A stretch of DNA of 64,000 nt from Fundidesulfovibrio terrae (GTDB taxonomy: Bacteria > Desulfobacterota > Desulfovibrionia > Desulfovibrionales > Desulfovibrionaceae). Below are positions 38,016 to 46,705 of the stretch, piece after piece; the first letter of the stretch is position 1; every line of letters starts with the position of its first letter. The notes under the pieces are model-generated. The model had not been told where the DNA came from and searched no databases. It saw only the letters and a list, made by a program, of their open reading frames with translations. The DNA is taken from NCBI RefSeq assembly GCF_022808915.1, contig NZ_JAKZFS010000007.1:1-64000 (forward strand), read 5' to 3'. The translations under genes and the position numbers were made by a program.

Positions 38016-41000
38016 GCGACCAGCTTGGCCAGTTCGGCCGTGGCCTGTTCCAGGGCCTTGCGCAGCGGCGCACCCTGGTCGAGCCTGAATTCCAGTTTGG
38101 CGGGGGGCAGGAGCTTGGCCTGGGGCTGCCTGGGAGTGATCCAGGCGATGAGCGCCTCGGGCGACACGGCCTTGGCCCCCTCGTCCCAGGTGAGGGCCAC
38201 CTTGGCGGCGTGGATGTCCGCCCGGCGCACGCCGAGCTTGGTGAGCACGCGCTTCAAGGCCAGCACGGCGGCGAAGTTCTCCAGCTCCTCAGGGGCATGG
38301 CCGAAGCGGTCCTTGATGTCGGCCATGGCCTCGGCCAGTCCGGCCTCGGTCTGGGCCGCTGTGAGGTTTTTATAGAGGCGCAGTCGCTCCTTGGAGTCGG
38401 GCACGTACTGCTCAGGGATGCGCGCGGGCACGCTCAGGTTGAGTTCGGTCTCCACCTCTTCACGGGCGGGCTCGCCCTTGACCCGGCGCACTTCCTCGTC
38501 GAGCATTTCCAGGAACAGGTCCAGGCCGATCTTGGCGATGTGCCCGGACTGGGCCTCGCCCAGGATGTTGCCAGCGCCGCGCAGGCGCAGATCCTCCATG
38601 GCGATCTGGAAGCCCGCGCCCAGGTAGTCCATGTCCAGGATGACCTGGAGGCGCTTGCGGGCAAGCTCTGGGATGTGGTCGATGGAGGGCACCACGAAAT
38701 AGGCGTAGGCTTGGCGGTCCGAGCGCCCCACTCGGCCGCGCAGCTGGTAGAGCTGTCCCAGCCCGAACATCTGGGCGTTGTCCACGATGAGGGTATTGGC
38801 GCGGGGGAAGTCCAGGCCGGACTCGATGATGGCCGTGCACACCAGCACGTCGATCTCGCCGTGCCAGAACTTGTGCATGGACTCTTCCAGCTCCTTCTCG
38901 TTCATCTGGCCGTGGGCAACGGCGATGCGCGCGCCCGGGGCCAGCTTGCGCACGAAGTCCGTCACCTGGGGCAGGCTCTGCACCCGGTTGTGCACCCAGA
39001 ACACCTGGCCCTCTCGTTCGAGCTCCCGGGCCACGATGTTGGCCAGCATGCGCTCGTCGCGGTCCACCAGGGCGGTGTCCACGGCCTTGCGGTCGGCGGG
39101 CGGAGTCTCCATGACCGAGAGCCCCCGGATGCCCGAGAGCGAGAGCTGGAGCGTGCGCGGGATGGGCGTGGCCGAGAGCGTGAGCGCGTCCACGTTCATC
39201 TTGAGGGCCTTGAGCTTCTCCTTGTGCTTGACCCCGAAGCGCTGCTCCTCGTCCAGGATGATGAGCCCCAGGCGGGGAAAGCTCACGTCCTTGGAGAGCA
39301 TGCGGTGGGTGCCGATCAGGATGTCCAGCTCGCCCTTGGCCGCGGCCGCCGTGACCATCTTGGCCCGTTTGGGGGGCACGAAGCGTGAGAGCATGCCCAC
39401 ATTGACGGGGAACCCCTCCAGGCGTTTCATGAAATTCTGGTAGTGCTGCTCGGCCAGGACCGTGGTGGGGCACAACAGGGCCACCTGCTTGCCGTCCAGC
39501 ACGGCGCGGAAGGCGGCGCGCATGGCCACCTCCGTCTTGCCGAAGCCCACATCGCCGCAGACCAGGCGGTCCATGGGCTCGGGGCGCTCCATGTCATCGA
39601 GCACTTCCGAAATGGCCCGCTCCTGGTCCGGGGTCTCCTCGAAGCCGAAGGTGGCCTCGAACTCCCAGTAGAGCTCGCTCACCGGCCCGTAGGCGTAGCC
39701 CTTGGCCACGCGGCGGTAGGCGTACATCTCCACCAAATCCTGGGCGATCTTCTCGATGGCCTTCTTGGCCTTCTCGCGGCTGGACTTCCAGCGCGTGCCG
39801 CCCAGGCGGTCAAGCGACGGATCCGTGCCCTCGGGGCCCTTGTAGCGCTGCACCAGGCTCAGGCGGTCCACGGGCAGGTAGAGCTTGTCCCCGCCATCGA
39901 AGACGAGCAGCAGGTAGTCGTTGGCGGCCTGGTCAACTGAGAGGCGCGAGAGTCCCTCGAAGCGGGCCAGGCCGTAGTCGCGGTGCACCAGAAGGTCGCC
40001 GGGATTGACGTCGTCGAAGGCGGTCATGCCCTTGAAGCCCTTTTCGGGCTTGGGGCGCGCGGACGCGGTGCTGCCCGGCTGGATGACGTCCTCGGGCAGG
40101 ATGAGGCAGTTGTTCCAGCCGAGTTCCATGCCCCGGCGCAACGGCGAGATGAGGGCGTGCAGGCCGGGCTTGCCGGTGGCCGGATCCTGGGTGAGGGTGA
40201 TGCCCTCGTGCTCGCAAAGCTTCAGGAACTTTCGCCGCGACTGCTTGGAATGGAAGGACAGAAGCACCTGGCGGCGCTCCTCCTCCCACTGCTTCATGGC
40301 CGCGACCAGGGTGCTCCAGGGGCGGCGGCCCTCGTCGGGGCGCCAGAAGAGGTCCTGGAAGTTCTCGATCTTGCGCTCGGGCAGGTCCTGGCCGTGCTTT
40401 TCGTGACCGATTACCATGTCCTCGAACACGATCTGCGGCTTGCCCTGCCAGGCTCGCCGGGCCATGGCCTCAGGCCAGAGGACCTGGTGGCGGGGCCAGG
40501 ACACGCCATGGGAGGAGGAAAGCTTTTCGAACTCCGTCACCCAGCCGAATTCCTGCTCCTCCAGGCGGGGGCGCAGGCTGGTGGACTGGGCCAGCACGAA
40601 CACCGCATCCTTGGGCAGCCAGCTCTCCAGGGTGGCGGGGGCGTCGTAGAAGAGCCCGGGCCAGATGTTGCCGTCGCCCTTGATGAGCATGTCCTCCAGG
40701 TGGGCCTGGGTGGCGCGGCTGAGTTCGCCGGTCTGGGCAAGCTTGGCCCAGACAGCCCTGGCGCGAGAGAGGAACGGCTCGGCCAGGATGGCCGGAGCCA
40801 CGGGCAGGATGGACACCTCGCGGATGTCGGCCAGCGACCGCTGGCTGGCAGCGTCGAAGAGGCGGATGTTCTCCACAGTGTCGCCGAAAAACTCCAGGCG
40901 CACGGGGTGGTCGTAACCCGGCGGGAAGATGTCCATGAGGTCGCCGCGCAGGGCCAGGTCGCCCAACTGGGAGGCCATGCCCATGCGGCGGTACCCCCAG

Positions 41001-41455
41001 GCGGCGGCCTGCTCCAGGATCATCTCGGGCGAGAGGTCCTCCCCCGCCCGGATGTCCAGGATGTTGTGCTCCAGGGCCTGCAAGGGCGGCCACTTGGGCA
41101 GCAGGTTCTCCACGCTCATGCACAGAATCTTGGGTCTGGAAGAGTCGGCGCAGGCGTGCAGGAAGGCCCAGCGCTTGGCCCAGGAGGCCTGGCCGGGCAG
41201 TCCCGGCATGTAGGACGGCAGGGCTGCCCAGGGCTTCAGTACGGCCGGTTCATCCGATGCGGGGAAAAAAAGATGCAGAAGCGCCGAGATCTGGGCCAGG
41301 TCGGCGGCGCCCGGGGTCACCAGGACCACGGTGCGCCCCTTGGCCAGCATGTCGCGGCACAAGGTCACAAGGCTGCCCGGCCCGCTCTTGTAGACGCTTA
41401 CGGACTGGGTTCTGCCGGAGAGGATGTCGTGGACGGGGTTTATCTGGATGGCCAT
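38012..41455 (-). CDS. mfd: Transcription-repair coupling factor Mfd
   Basis: SF2 translocase of 1147 residues that removes RNA polymerase stalled at lesions and recruits UvrA. It has the UvrB-like N-terminus (about 1-330), the RNA-polymerase-interacting domain (about 475-560; VNPGDLLVHRDYGLARFEGL), the RecG-like motor with Walker A CGDVGFGKTEVAMRAA, DEEQRFGVKHKEKL, SATPIPRTL, GRVGRSDRQAYAYF, and the C-terminal TRCF domain. The length is normal. Upstream is cheW behind a terminator; downstream genes overlap or follow closely. Confidence 0.97.
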   Translation of the reverse strand: MAIQINPVHDILSGRTQSVSVYKSGPGSLVTLCRDMLAKGRTVVLVTPGAADLAQISALLHLFFPASDEPAVLKPWAALPSYMPGLPGQASWAKRWAFLHACADSSRPKILCMSVENLLPKWPPLQALEHNILDIRAGEDLSPEMILEQAAAWGYRRMGMASQLGDLALRGDLMDIFPPGYDHPVRLEFFGDTVENIRLFDAASQRSLADIREVSILPVAPAILAEPFLSRARAVWAKLAQTGELSRATQAHLEDMLIKGDGNIWPGLFYDAPATLESWLPKDAVFVLAQSTSLRPRLEEQEFGWVTEFEKLSSSHGVSWPRHQVLWPEAMARRAWQGKPQIVFEDMVIGHEKHGQDLPERKIENFQDLFWRPDEGRRPWSTLVAAMKQWEEERRQVLLSFHSKQSRRKFLKLCEHEGITLTQDPATGKPGLHALISPLRRGMELGWNNCLILPEDVIQPGSTASARPKPEKGFKGMTAFDDVNPGDLLVHRDYGLARFEGLSRLSVDQAANDYLLLVFDGGDKLYLPVDRLSLVQRYKGPEGTDPSLDRLGGTRWKSSREKAKKAIEKIAQDLVEMYAYRRVAKGYAYGPVSELYWEFEATFGFEETPDQERAISEVLDDMERPEPMDRLVCGDVGFGKTEVAMRAAFRAVLDGKQVALLCPTTVLAEQHYQNFMKRLEGFPVNVGMLSRFVPPKRAKMVTAAAAKGELDILIGTHRMLSKDVSFPRLGLIILDEEQRFGVKHKEKLKALKMNVDALTLSATPIPRTLQLSLSGIRGLSVMETPPADRKAVDTALVDRDERMLANIVARELEREGQVFWVHNRVQSLPQVTDFVRKLAPGARIAVAHGQMNEKELEESMHKFWHGEIDVLVCTAIIESGLDFPRANTLIVDNAQMFGLGQLYQLRGRVGRSDRQAYAYFVVPSIDHIPELARKRLQVILDMDYLGAGFQIAMEDLRLRGAGNILGEAQSGHIAKIGLDLFLEMLDEEVRRVKGEPAREEVETELNLSVPARIPEQYVPDSKERLRLYKNLTAAQTEAGLAEAMADIKDRFGHAPEELENFAAVLALKRVLTKLGVRRADIHAAKVALTWDEGAKAVSPEALIAWITPRQPQAKLLPPAKLEFRLDQGAPLRKALEQATAELAKLVA

Positions 41456-41472
41456 GGGCCTAACGTGGAAAA

Positions 41473-41499
41473 GCCGCCGGGCCGTTTCGGCCCGGCGGC
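41473..41499 (-). terminator. Terminator between cheW and mfd
   Basis: Minus-strand stem GCCGCCGGGCC / GGCCCGGCGGC, 5-base loop, then TTTTCC. It lies 26 bases after the cheW stop and just before the mfd start, so mfd probably has its own promoter or depends on read-through. Confidence 0.8.
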
Positions 41500-41524
41500 G
41501 TCGGGTTCGGGTTGCGCACCGGTT

Positions 41525-42001
41525 CTAGACGCCGGTGAGGGACTCCTTCTCCTCGTGGGAGAGCAGGCGGTCCAGGTCGAGTAGGATGAGCAGGCGGTCT
41601 TCCAGCTTGCCCACGCCGCTGATATATTCGGACTCCATGCCCGAGACCACCGGCGGAGGCGGCTCCACCGTGCTCGAAGGAATCCGCAGCACCTCGGAGA
41701 CCGAATCGACGACGAAACCGACGATCATGTTGTTGATCTCGATGACGATGATCCGGGTATGCTTATCGTGCCCACGCGCAGAAAGCCCGAAACGCCTGCG
41801 CAGGTCGATGATGGGGATGACCTTGCCGCGAAGATTGATGACACCCTCGACGAATTCGGGGGCTCGCGGCACCTTGGTGATCTCCATCATGCGGATGATC
41901 TCCTGTACCTTGAGGATGTCGACCCCGAACTCCTCTTCGCCGATGCTGAAAGTCACCAGCTGCATGAGTTCAGCGTCTTGTTTCTTCAAAACCTCGTCCA
42001 T
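41525..42001 (-). CDS. cheW: Chemotaxis adaptor CheW
   Basis: Adaptor of 158 residues that couples receptors to CheA. CheW fold marks: LVTFSIGEEEFGVDILKVQE, PEFVEGVINLRGKVIPIIDL, VVDSVSEVLRI. Start ATG 42001 has GGGAGGAACCCAGG upstream; the 16 extra upstream codons are rejected. It stands alone here, away from cheA/cheY, and may serve one of the three receptors in this window. Confidence 0.95.
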   Translation of the reverse strand: MDEVLKKQDAELMQLVTFSIGEEEFGVDILKVQEIIRMMEITKVPRAPEFVEGVINLRGKVIPIIDLRRRFGLSARGHDKHTRIIVIEINNMIVGFVVDSVSEVLRIPSSTVEPPPPVVSGMESEYISGVGKLEDRLLILLDLDRLLSHEEKESLTGV

Positions 42002-42216
42002 CCTGGGTTCCTCCCGGACAGGTCGTTGAGTTCCCGCGGCACGGGGCATTCCGCGGGAACATGGAAGGTCTATTTCGTAACCGGATTTCCAGGCAGTGGC
42101 AACCGCCTATTTCATACCTGATCTGAACACCTTGACCCAATATGCATACTTGCAAAAATTTCATGCTTGCTACATGGTGGCGCGCCGGATGCTTCCGGCG
42201 GAGGCGCCCTGACGGT

Positions 42217-42447
42217 ATGGGACAGTACTTTCCCGAGAATGATCGATTCCCATTGGAAGAACAGGTCAAGACCCTAGCCGACGACGAACTGCTCGACTTC
42301 TGGGAGGAAGCCCAATTCCTCGACCGCCCGTTCGCCGAAGAATCGGCCCCCGTGCCGGTGAACCAACTCGAGTACGAGCGCATCATCCTGCAGGAGCTCA
42401 TGCTGCGATCCTGTATCCGCGGCGCGGGCACCGAAGGCATCCGGTAG
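42217..42447 (+). CDS. Small hypothetical protein
   Basis: Acidic protein of 76 residues, not recognised. The start at 42217 (MGQYFPENDR) is preferred over an upstream ATG because the 25 added codons are Arg/Trp/Cys-rich and read like non-coding DNA. The sequence is helical (LEEQVKTLADDELLDFWEEA; LEYERIILQELMLRSCI). GGAGG lies 13 bases before the start, a little far. A good terminator follows, which supports a real transcript. Confidence 0.6.
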   Translation: MGQYFPENDRFPLEEQVKTLADDELLDFWEEAQFLDRPFAEESAPVPVNQLEYERIILQELMLRSCIRGAGTEGIR

Positions 42448-42481
42448 CCCCGCGCGTTTCGCGACGCCACGCACATTTTTC

Positions 42482-42506
42482 AAGCCCGGCCCAGGCCGGG
42501 CTTTTT
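42482..42506 (+). terminator. Rho-independent terminator
   Basis: Stem AAGCCCGGCC / GGCCGGGCTT with a 2-base loop, then TTTTTCTTT, 34 bases after the small gene ending at 42447. Confidence 0.8.
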
Positions 42507-42651
42507 CTTTCCATTCGGCTGCGAAGCCCCCTTGCTCGGCCCGGCCCTTCTCACCGACACCTCGCCCACCGATCGCCGACCACGCCCCCTTCCAGAATAC
42601 CCTCCTTGGGATTGACTCGCGAGCGCCGAGGGATTACCCAAGAAACACATT

Positions 42652-42670
42652 GAGAATGACTTTCATTTTT
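42652..42670 (+). promoter_or_regulatory. Fur-family box upstream of the metal ATPase
   Basis: GAGAATGACTTTCATTTTT matches 13 of 19 positions of the classical Fur box GATAATGATAATCATTATC and contains the inverted repeat AATGA-CTT-TCATT. It lies 73 bases before the ATPase start, downstream of a TTGACT at 42612. It could be bound by Fur, Zur or PerR. Confidence 0.45.
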
Positions 42671-42743
42671 ATCGAAACACCAGACAGAATTCCCCCGGCT
42701 GCTGACACTGCCGGGGGACCTGGCCGGCCATCAGGAAGTACGC

Positions 42744-44963
42744 ATGAATGCACCGGACAAGATGACGTTCTCGGTACCTGAAATGGATTGCATGGAGGAG
42801 GCCGCGCTCCTCAAGAGGGCGCTCGCCCCGCTGGTGCAGGATGAGGACCGCCTGGACTTCGACTTCATCGGGCGGCGCATGACCGTGAACCTGGACGGGT
42901 TGGACGTGTCCCGGGAGCGCATCCTGGCGGCCGTGGCCTCCACGGGTCTTGCCGCATCGGAACAGTCCGGGACCGGCGGCGGGATGCTCGACGGCTGCTC
43001 CTGTTGCGGCGGGTCGTGCTCCACCGGGAGCCAGAAGCAAAGCTACCTCCGCCGCAACCGGCGGGCCATCGCCTGCGCGGCCAGCGGAACGGCCTGGATC
43101 GCCGGGCTTGTCACCGCCGCCGTCGCCGGAGGATCGTTCCTGGCCGCCTTCCGCGAAGGCGCGAACGCTCCGGCCGCCTCCATGGCCTTCTGGTTGTTCG
43201 CGGCCCTGGCGGGCATGTGGCACGTGCTGCCCCGCGCCTGGGCGTCACTCAAAACTCTCCGCCCGGACATGAACCTGCTCATGGTGGCGGCGGCGGTAGG
43301 GGCCATGGCCCTTGGCGACTACTCCGAGGGCGCGTCCGTGGCCTTCCTCTTCGCCCTGGCCAACGAGCTGGAATCCTGGAGCATGGGCCGGGCGCGCCGG
43401 GCCATCCAGTCCCTGGCGGACATCACGCCGGCCACGGCCCTGGTGCTCGAGCCGCTCATGCTCACCCCGGTTCAGAAGCGAGTTGAGGAGGTGGCCGTGG
43501 GCGCGACGGTGCTGGTGCGCCCGGGCGACAAGGTCCCGCTGGACGGCGTTGTGCGCAAGGGGGCCTCGGCCGTGGACCAGTCGCCCATCACCGGCGAATC
43601 CATGCCCGTGCCCAAGGGGCCGGGCGACGCGGTCTACGCCGGCACCATCAACGCCGAGGGAGCCCTGGAGGTCGAGACCACCAGGCCCGCCTCGGACACC
43701 ACCCTCGCCCGCATCATGCACATGGTGGAGGCCGCCCAGTCCCGCCGGGCCAAGGCCGTGCAATGGGTGGACAGATTCGCCGTGGTCTACACCCCGGCCA
43801 TGATCGGCTTGTCGCTTCTGGTGGCCGTGATCCCCCCGCTCCTTTTCGGTGGCGCGTGGGCCCAGTGGTTCTACCAAGCCCTGGTGGTGCTGGTGATCTC
43901 CTGCCCGTGCGCCCTGGTGATCTCCACGCCCGTGAGCGTGGTGGCCGCCCTGGCCTCGGCCGCGCGCAACGGCGTGCTGGTCAAGGGCGGGGCCTACCTG
44001 GAAGCGCCCGCCTCCGTGACCGCCGTGGCCCTGGACAAGACCGGCACCCTGACACTCGGCCGGCCCTCGGTCACGGCCATGGAGGCGTTCGGGAAGGTCT
44101 CCGCGCGGGAGCTCCTGGCTGCGGCGGCGGCCCTGGAATCCCGCAGCAGCCACCCCCTGGCCGGGGCCGTGCTGGCCCACGCCCGGCGCGAGAGCGTCGA
44201 ACCTCCCGTGGTGGAGGACGCCCGGGCCATACCGGGCCTGGGCGCGCAAGGGCTCATCGGCGGGGTGCTCCACTTCGTGGGCAACGCGCGGCTCCTGCGC
44301 GAGCAGTCGCCCGCCCTCCTCACGCCGGAGTTGGCCGGGCGCTTCGAAAAATGCGCCGGCGAGGCGGCGGCCGCAGTGGCGGTCTGGAACGAGTCGGGCG
44401 TACTCGGCATCCTCACGATCGAGGACAAGGTGCGCCCGGAAGCCCCGGCCGCAGTGGCCGAACTGCTGAAACTGGGAGTCGAGCGCGTCGTGATGCTCAC
44501 CGGCGACAACGAAGCGGCGGCCCAAACCATGGCGCGCCGCACCGGCGTCACCGGCTACGAGGCGGACCTCTTGCCCCAGGACAAGACCCGCATCGTGTCC
44601 GAGATGGCGGAAGGCGGCGTCAAGGTGGCCATGGTGGGCGACGGCGTCAACGACGCCCCTGCCCTGGCGGCATCGAACCTGGGCGTGGCCATGGGCTCCA
44701 TCGGCACCGGCGTGGCCATCGAGACCGCCGACGTGGCCCTCATGTCCGACGATCTGTCCAAGCTGCCCTGGCTGATCCGCCACTCGCGCCGCACGCTTGG
44801 CACCATCAAGTGCAACATCGGCTTCGCGCTGGGGCTCAAGGCGCTCTTCCTGGCGATGGCATTTCTGCAGCTGGCCACCCTCTGGATGGCCATCCTGGCC
44901 GACATGGGGGCGTCGCTCATCGTGATCTTCAACGGACTGCGCCTGCTGCGCATCCGCAAATGA
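42744..44963 (+). CDS. P1B-type heavy-metal transporting ATPase (Zn/Cd/Pb type)
   Basis: Metal efflux ATPase of 739 residues. An N-terminal HMA-like domain has a single-Cys MDCMEEA site and is followed by a Cys cluster (CSCCGGSC, about 75-82). The core has TGES, the membrane metal site CPCALVISTP (about 388), phosphorylation site DKTGT (about 431), SSHPLAGA, and GDGVNDAP (about 632). CPC in TM6 with DMG in the last TM (LADMGASLIV) points to the Zn2+/Cd2+/Pb2+ class (P1B-2) rather than copper. A Fur-like box lies upstream. No metallochaperone or regulator gene is adjacent. Confidence 0.92.
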   Translation: MNAPDKMTFSVPEMDCMEEAALLKRALAPLVQDEDRLDFDFIGRRMTVNLDGLDVSRERILAAVASTGLAASEQSGTGGGMLDGCSCCGGSCSTGSQKQSYLRRNRRAIACAASGTAWIAGLVTAAVAGGSFLAAFREGANAPAASMAFWLFAALAGMWHVLPRAWASLKTLRPDMNLLMVAAAVGAMALGDYSEGASVAFLFALANELESWSMGRARRAIQSLADITPATALVLEPLMLTPVQKRVEEVAVGATVLVRPGDKVPLDGVVRKGASAVDQSPITGESMPVPKGPGDAVYAGTINAEGALEVETTRPASDTTLARIMHMVEAAQSRRAKAVQWVDRFAVVYTPAMIGLSLLVAVIPPLLFGGAWAQWFYQALVVLVISCPCALVISTPVSVVAALASAARNGVLVKGGAYLEAPASVTAVALDKTGTLTLGRPSVTAMEAFGKVSARELLAAAAALESRSSHPLAGAVLAHARRESVEPPVVEDARAIPGLGAQGLIGGVLHFVGNARLLREQSPALLTPELAGRFEKCAGEAAAAVAVWNESGVLGILTIEDKVRPEAPAAVAELLKLGVERVVMLTGDNEAAAQTMARRTGVTGYEADLLPQDKTRIVSEMAEGGVKVAMVGDGVNDAPALAASNLGVAMGSIGTGVAIETADVALMSDDLSKLPWLIRHSRRTLGTIKCNIGFALGLKALFLAMAFLQLATLWMAILADMGASLIVIFNGLRLLRIRK

Positions 44964-44994
44964 AGCCGGATTGGCCTTCTGGAATGAACCAGCC

Positions 44995-45348
44995 CTAAAC
45001 AGCGTTTCGCGAGTTCTTGTCAGAGTCGCGCAACACTTCGCCGATCAAGGCGCTGAATTCATCGTGTTCGCCGGTTCGGCAGAATTGCGAATCCACCCGT
45101 CTCCCGGATGAATCCCGCGCATGATGGGGAATTGTCGACAACAGATGCTCCACGAACACATCTTCAGCAACAGGACCCCGAGCGTACGCAGGGCCATTCC
45201 CTGCCCCACGGCCTGGGCGCTCGTCCAGATAGCGGATCAAGCGGCCCTCCTTCATCAACCTTTTCGCCAGTTCGGGATCATCTTCGAGAAGCCACTCGAG
45301 TGCCAAATCCCACCAAAATGTTTTCCCTTTGCTGTTGACATAATACAT
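44995..45348 (-). CDS. Hypothetical protein
   Basis: Protein of 117 residues with no recognised family. It begins MYYVNSKGKTFWWDLALEWL, with aromatic-rich first 20 residues, then a charged helical and Gly/Arg linker region. GGAGCATCC places a good ribosome site before the ATG. It is convergent with the ATPase gene (31-base gap) and borders a stretch of lower GC, so it may be recently acquired. Confidence 0.55.
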   Translation of the reverse strand: MYYVNSKGKTFWWDLALEWLLEDDPELAKRLMKEGRLIRYLDERPGRGAGNGPAYARGPVAEDVFVEHLLSTIPHHARDSSGRRVDSQFCRTGEHDEFSALIGEVLRDSDKNSRNAV

Positions 45349-45833
45349 GGATGCTCCTTTGTTCAGGAGTGGTGCCCCCGGGCCGTGTCAACGGACAGGA
45401 CCTTCCCGGGAACGGCGATTCACTGCCAAGGAACCATCGCCTCAAAACGATAAACTATAACAAGCACATCCAAAGCATATGCGATCCATCCAGACTGGCC
45501 CCCTAAAAAATGGGACTGAGTTCCTCGATTGTATAACACACAAATCACCCGCGACCATCCGTTTCGGCAAGAAATGCGGGACTCCCTCTCAGGAAGATCC
45601 GGCCTTCAAGAGCCACGGGCTGCGCATTCCCCGGATAAACTTTCAAAATATAAGTACATTCAACCAGGGTAATTTTGCGGGAAATTGGAATGCGGAAAAG
45701 CCGGCCCCGCGCCCCAAGCGGGAGCACAGCCCGGGAGGCGAAGCTTTCTGGATATGAAAGGGGGGAGGATGAACCAGACGCCCAGCGAGGCTGGGCGGGA
45801 ACGCTCGCGCCCGGCCCCGCTGAGCCCTGCCGG
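45349..45833. other. Gene-free, A/T-richer intergenic stretch
   Basis: About 485 bases with visibly lower GC around 45440-45690 (AAACGATAAACTATAACAAG; AAAATATAAGTACATTC). No frame has both a ribosome site and coding character. ACTGGCCCCCTAAAAAATGG near 45495 is vaguely like an IS3-family end, but there is no partner end or transposase. It may be a decayed insertion. Confidence 0.4.
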
Positions 45834-46427
45834 TCAGCCGGGCAAGCGGCAGACCAGCACCCCGGACCCAATGGGCACGATGACGCTATCCACCCGCGAG
45901 TCCTGGGGAATCATGGCCAGAAAATCCTCGATCTGATGTTTGTGGCTGATGACGTTGTCCGCGCAGATGATCCCGCCCGGGACCATGCGGGTGAGGAGCA
46001 ACTCGTAGCAGGGCGCAAGGATCGAGCGCTCGGCGTCCAGGAAGGCGAAAGCCACGCCACGGCGCTTCTCCAGTTCTTCCAGAGCGTCGCCCTGGACGAG
46101 CTCCACCTGTGACTCTATCCCGGCCAGGCGCAGGGTCTCGCGGGCCAGGGCGGCCTTCTTCTCCGACAGCTCATAGGTGGTGAGCCCGCGCCCTTTGGCC
46201 TTGCAGGCCAGGGACAGCCACATGGCCGAGTAGCCCGCCCCCGACCCCACCTCCACCCAGTCCCCCTCCGGGGTCGATGCGGCCAGGATGGCCAGAAACT
46301 TGCCCGTATCCGGGGGGATCTGGCGCAGGCGGTCTGCGTGGGGGGTGCCATCGGTGCGATCCTCGGCGTCGCGTGCTTCCAGCACGCGCATTCTTTCGAG
46401 CATGGCTGGCGAGAGGTCGTGGAACAT
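45834..46427 (-). CDS. SAM-dependent O-methyltransferase-like protein
   Basis: Class I methyltransferase of 197 residues. The SAM site is WVEVGSGAGYSAMWLSLA (about 57-74), followed by TTYELSEKKAALA, VELVQGDALEEL, AFLDAERSILAPCYELLL and a product-side GGIICADNVISHKHQIEDF, as in the caffeoyl-CoA/catechol O-methyltransferase family. The substrate is unknown. ATG 46427 has AAGGAG 8 bases upstream and is preferred over an N-terminal extension. Confidence 0.82.
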   Translation of the reverse strand: MFHDLSPAMLERMRVLEARDAEDRTDGTPHADRLRQIPPDTGKFLAILAASTPEGDWVEVGSGAGYSAMWLSLACKAKGRGLTTYELSEKKAALARETLRLAGIESQVELVQGDALEELEKRRGVAFAFLDAERSILAPCYELLLTRMVPGGIICADNVISHKHQIEDFLAMIPQDSRVDSVIVPIGSGVLVCRLPG

Positions 46428-46529
46428 GCCGGCTCCTTGCGAAAGGGCGGGAAACGGTTCGAAGAAGCCCCTTTTCCCGCGTGCGGCGGCTTCTTCCGGG
46501 CGTCCCTTCGCGTACAACTCCTGCGGGAA

Positions 46530-46564
46530 AATGAAAAGCCGGGAAGGCTTTCGCCCTCCCGGCC
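46530..46564 (-). terminator. Terminator downstream of icd
   Basis: Minus-strand stem GCCGGGAGGGC / GCCTTCCCGGC (one A:C mismatch), loop GAAA, then TTTTCATTTTCC. Between it and icd lies repeat copy F, so the repeat is inside the icd 3' untranslated region. Confidence 0.7.
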
Positions 46565-46630
46565 TGTTTCGATCGGCAATTTGCCCGGTCCTAACGGATA
46601 CGCCTCCTCATGCCCGGCGGGCAGATCCCT

Positions 46631-46682
46631 GCGAAGCGAAGCGGGATTCCAATGGGACGAAGTCCCTTTGGCCGCCGGAGGC
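46631..46682 (+). repeat. Interspersed palindromic repeat, copy F
   Basis: GCGAAGCGAAGCGGGATTCC, then AATGGGACGAAGTCCCTTTGG, then CCGCCGGAGGC. One stem mismatch (T for A). GGAGGC ends 23 bases beyond the icd stop. Confidence 0.85.
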
Positions 46683-46705
46683 ATATTCGCCCCTGCCGCT
46701 GCCTG

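Noticed and set aside
45490-45525. IS3-family terminal inverted repeat
   Set aside because: Resemblance is loose, with no second end, target duplication or transposase; kept only as a weak hint.
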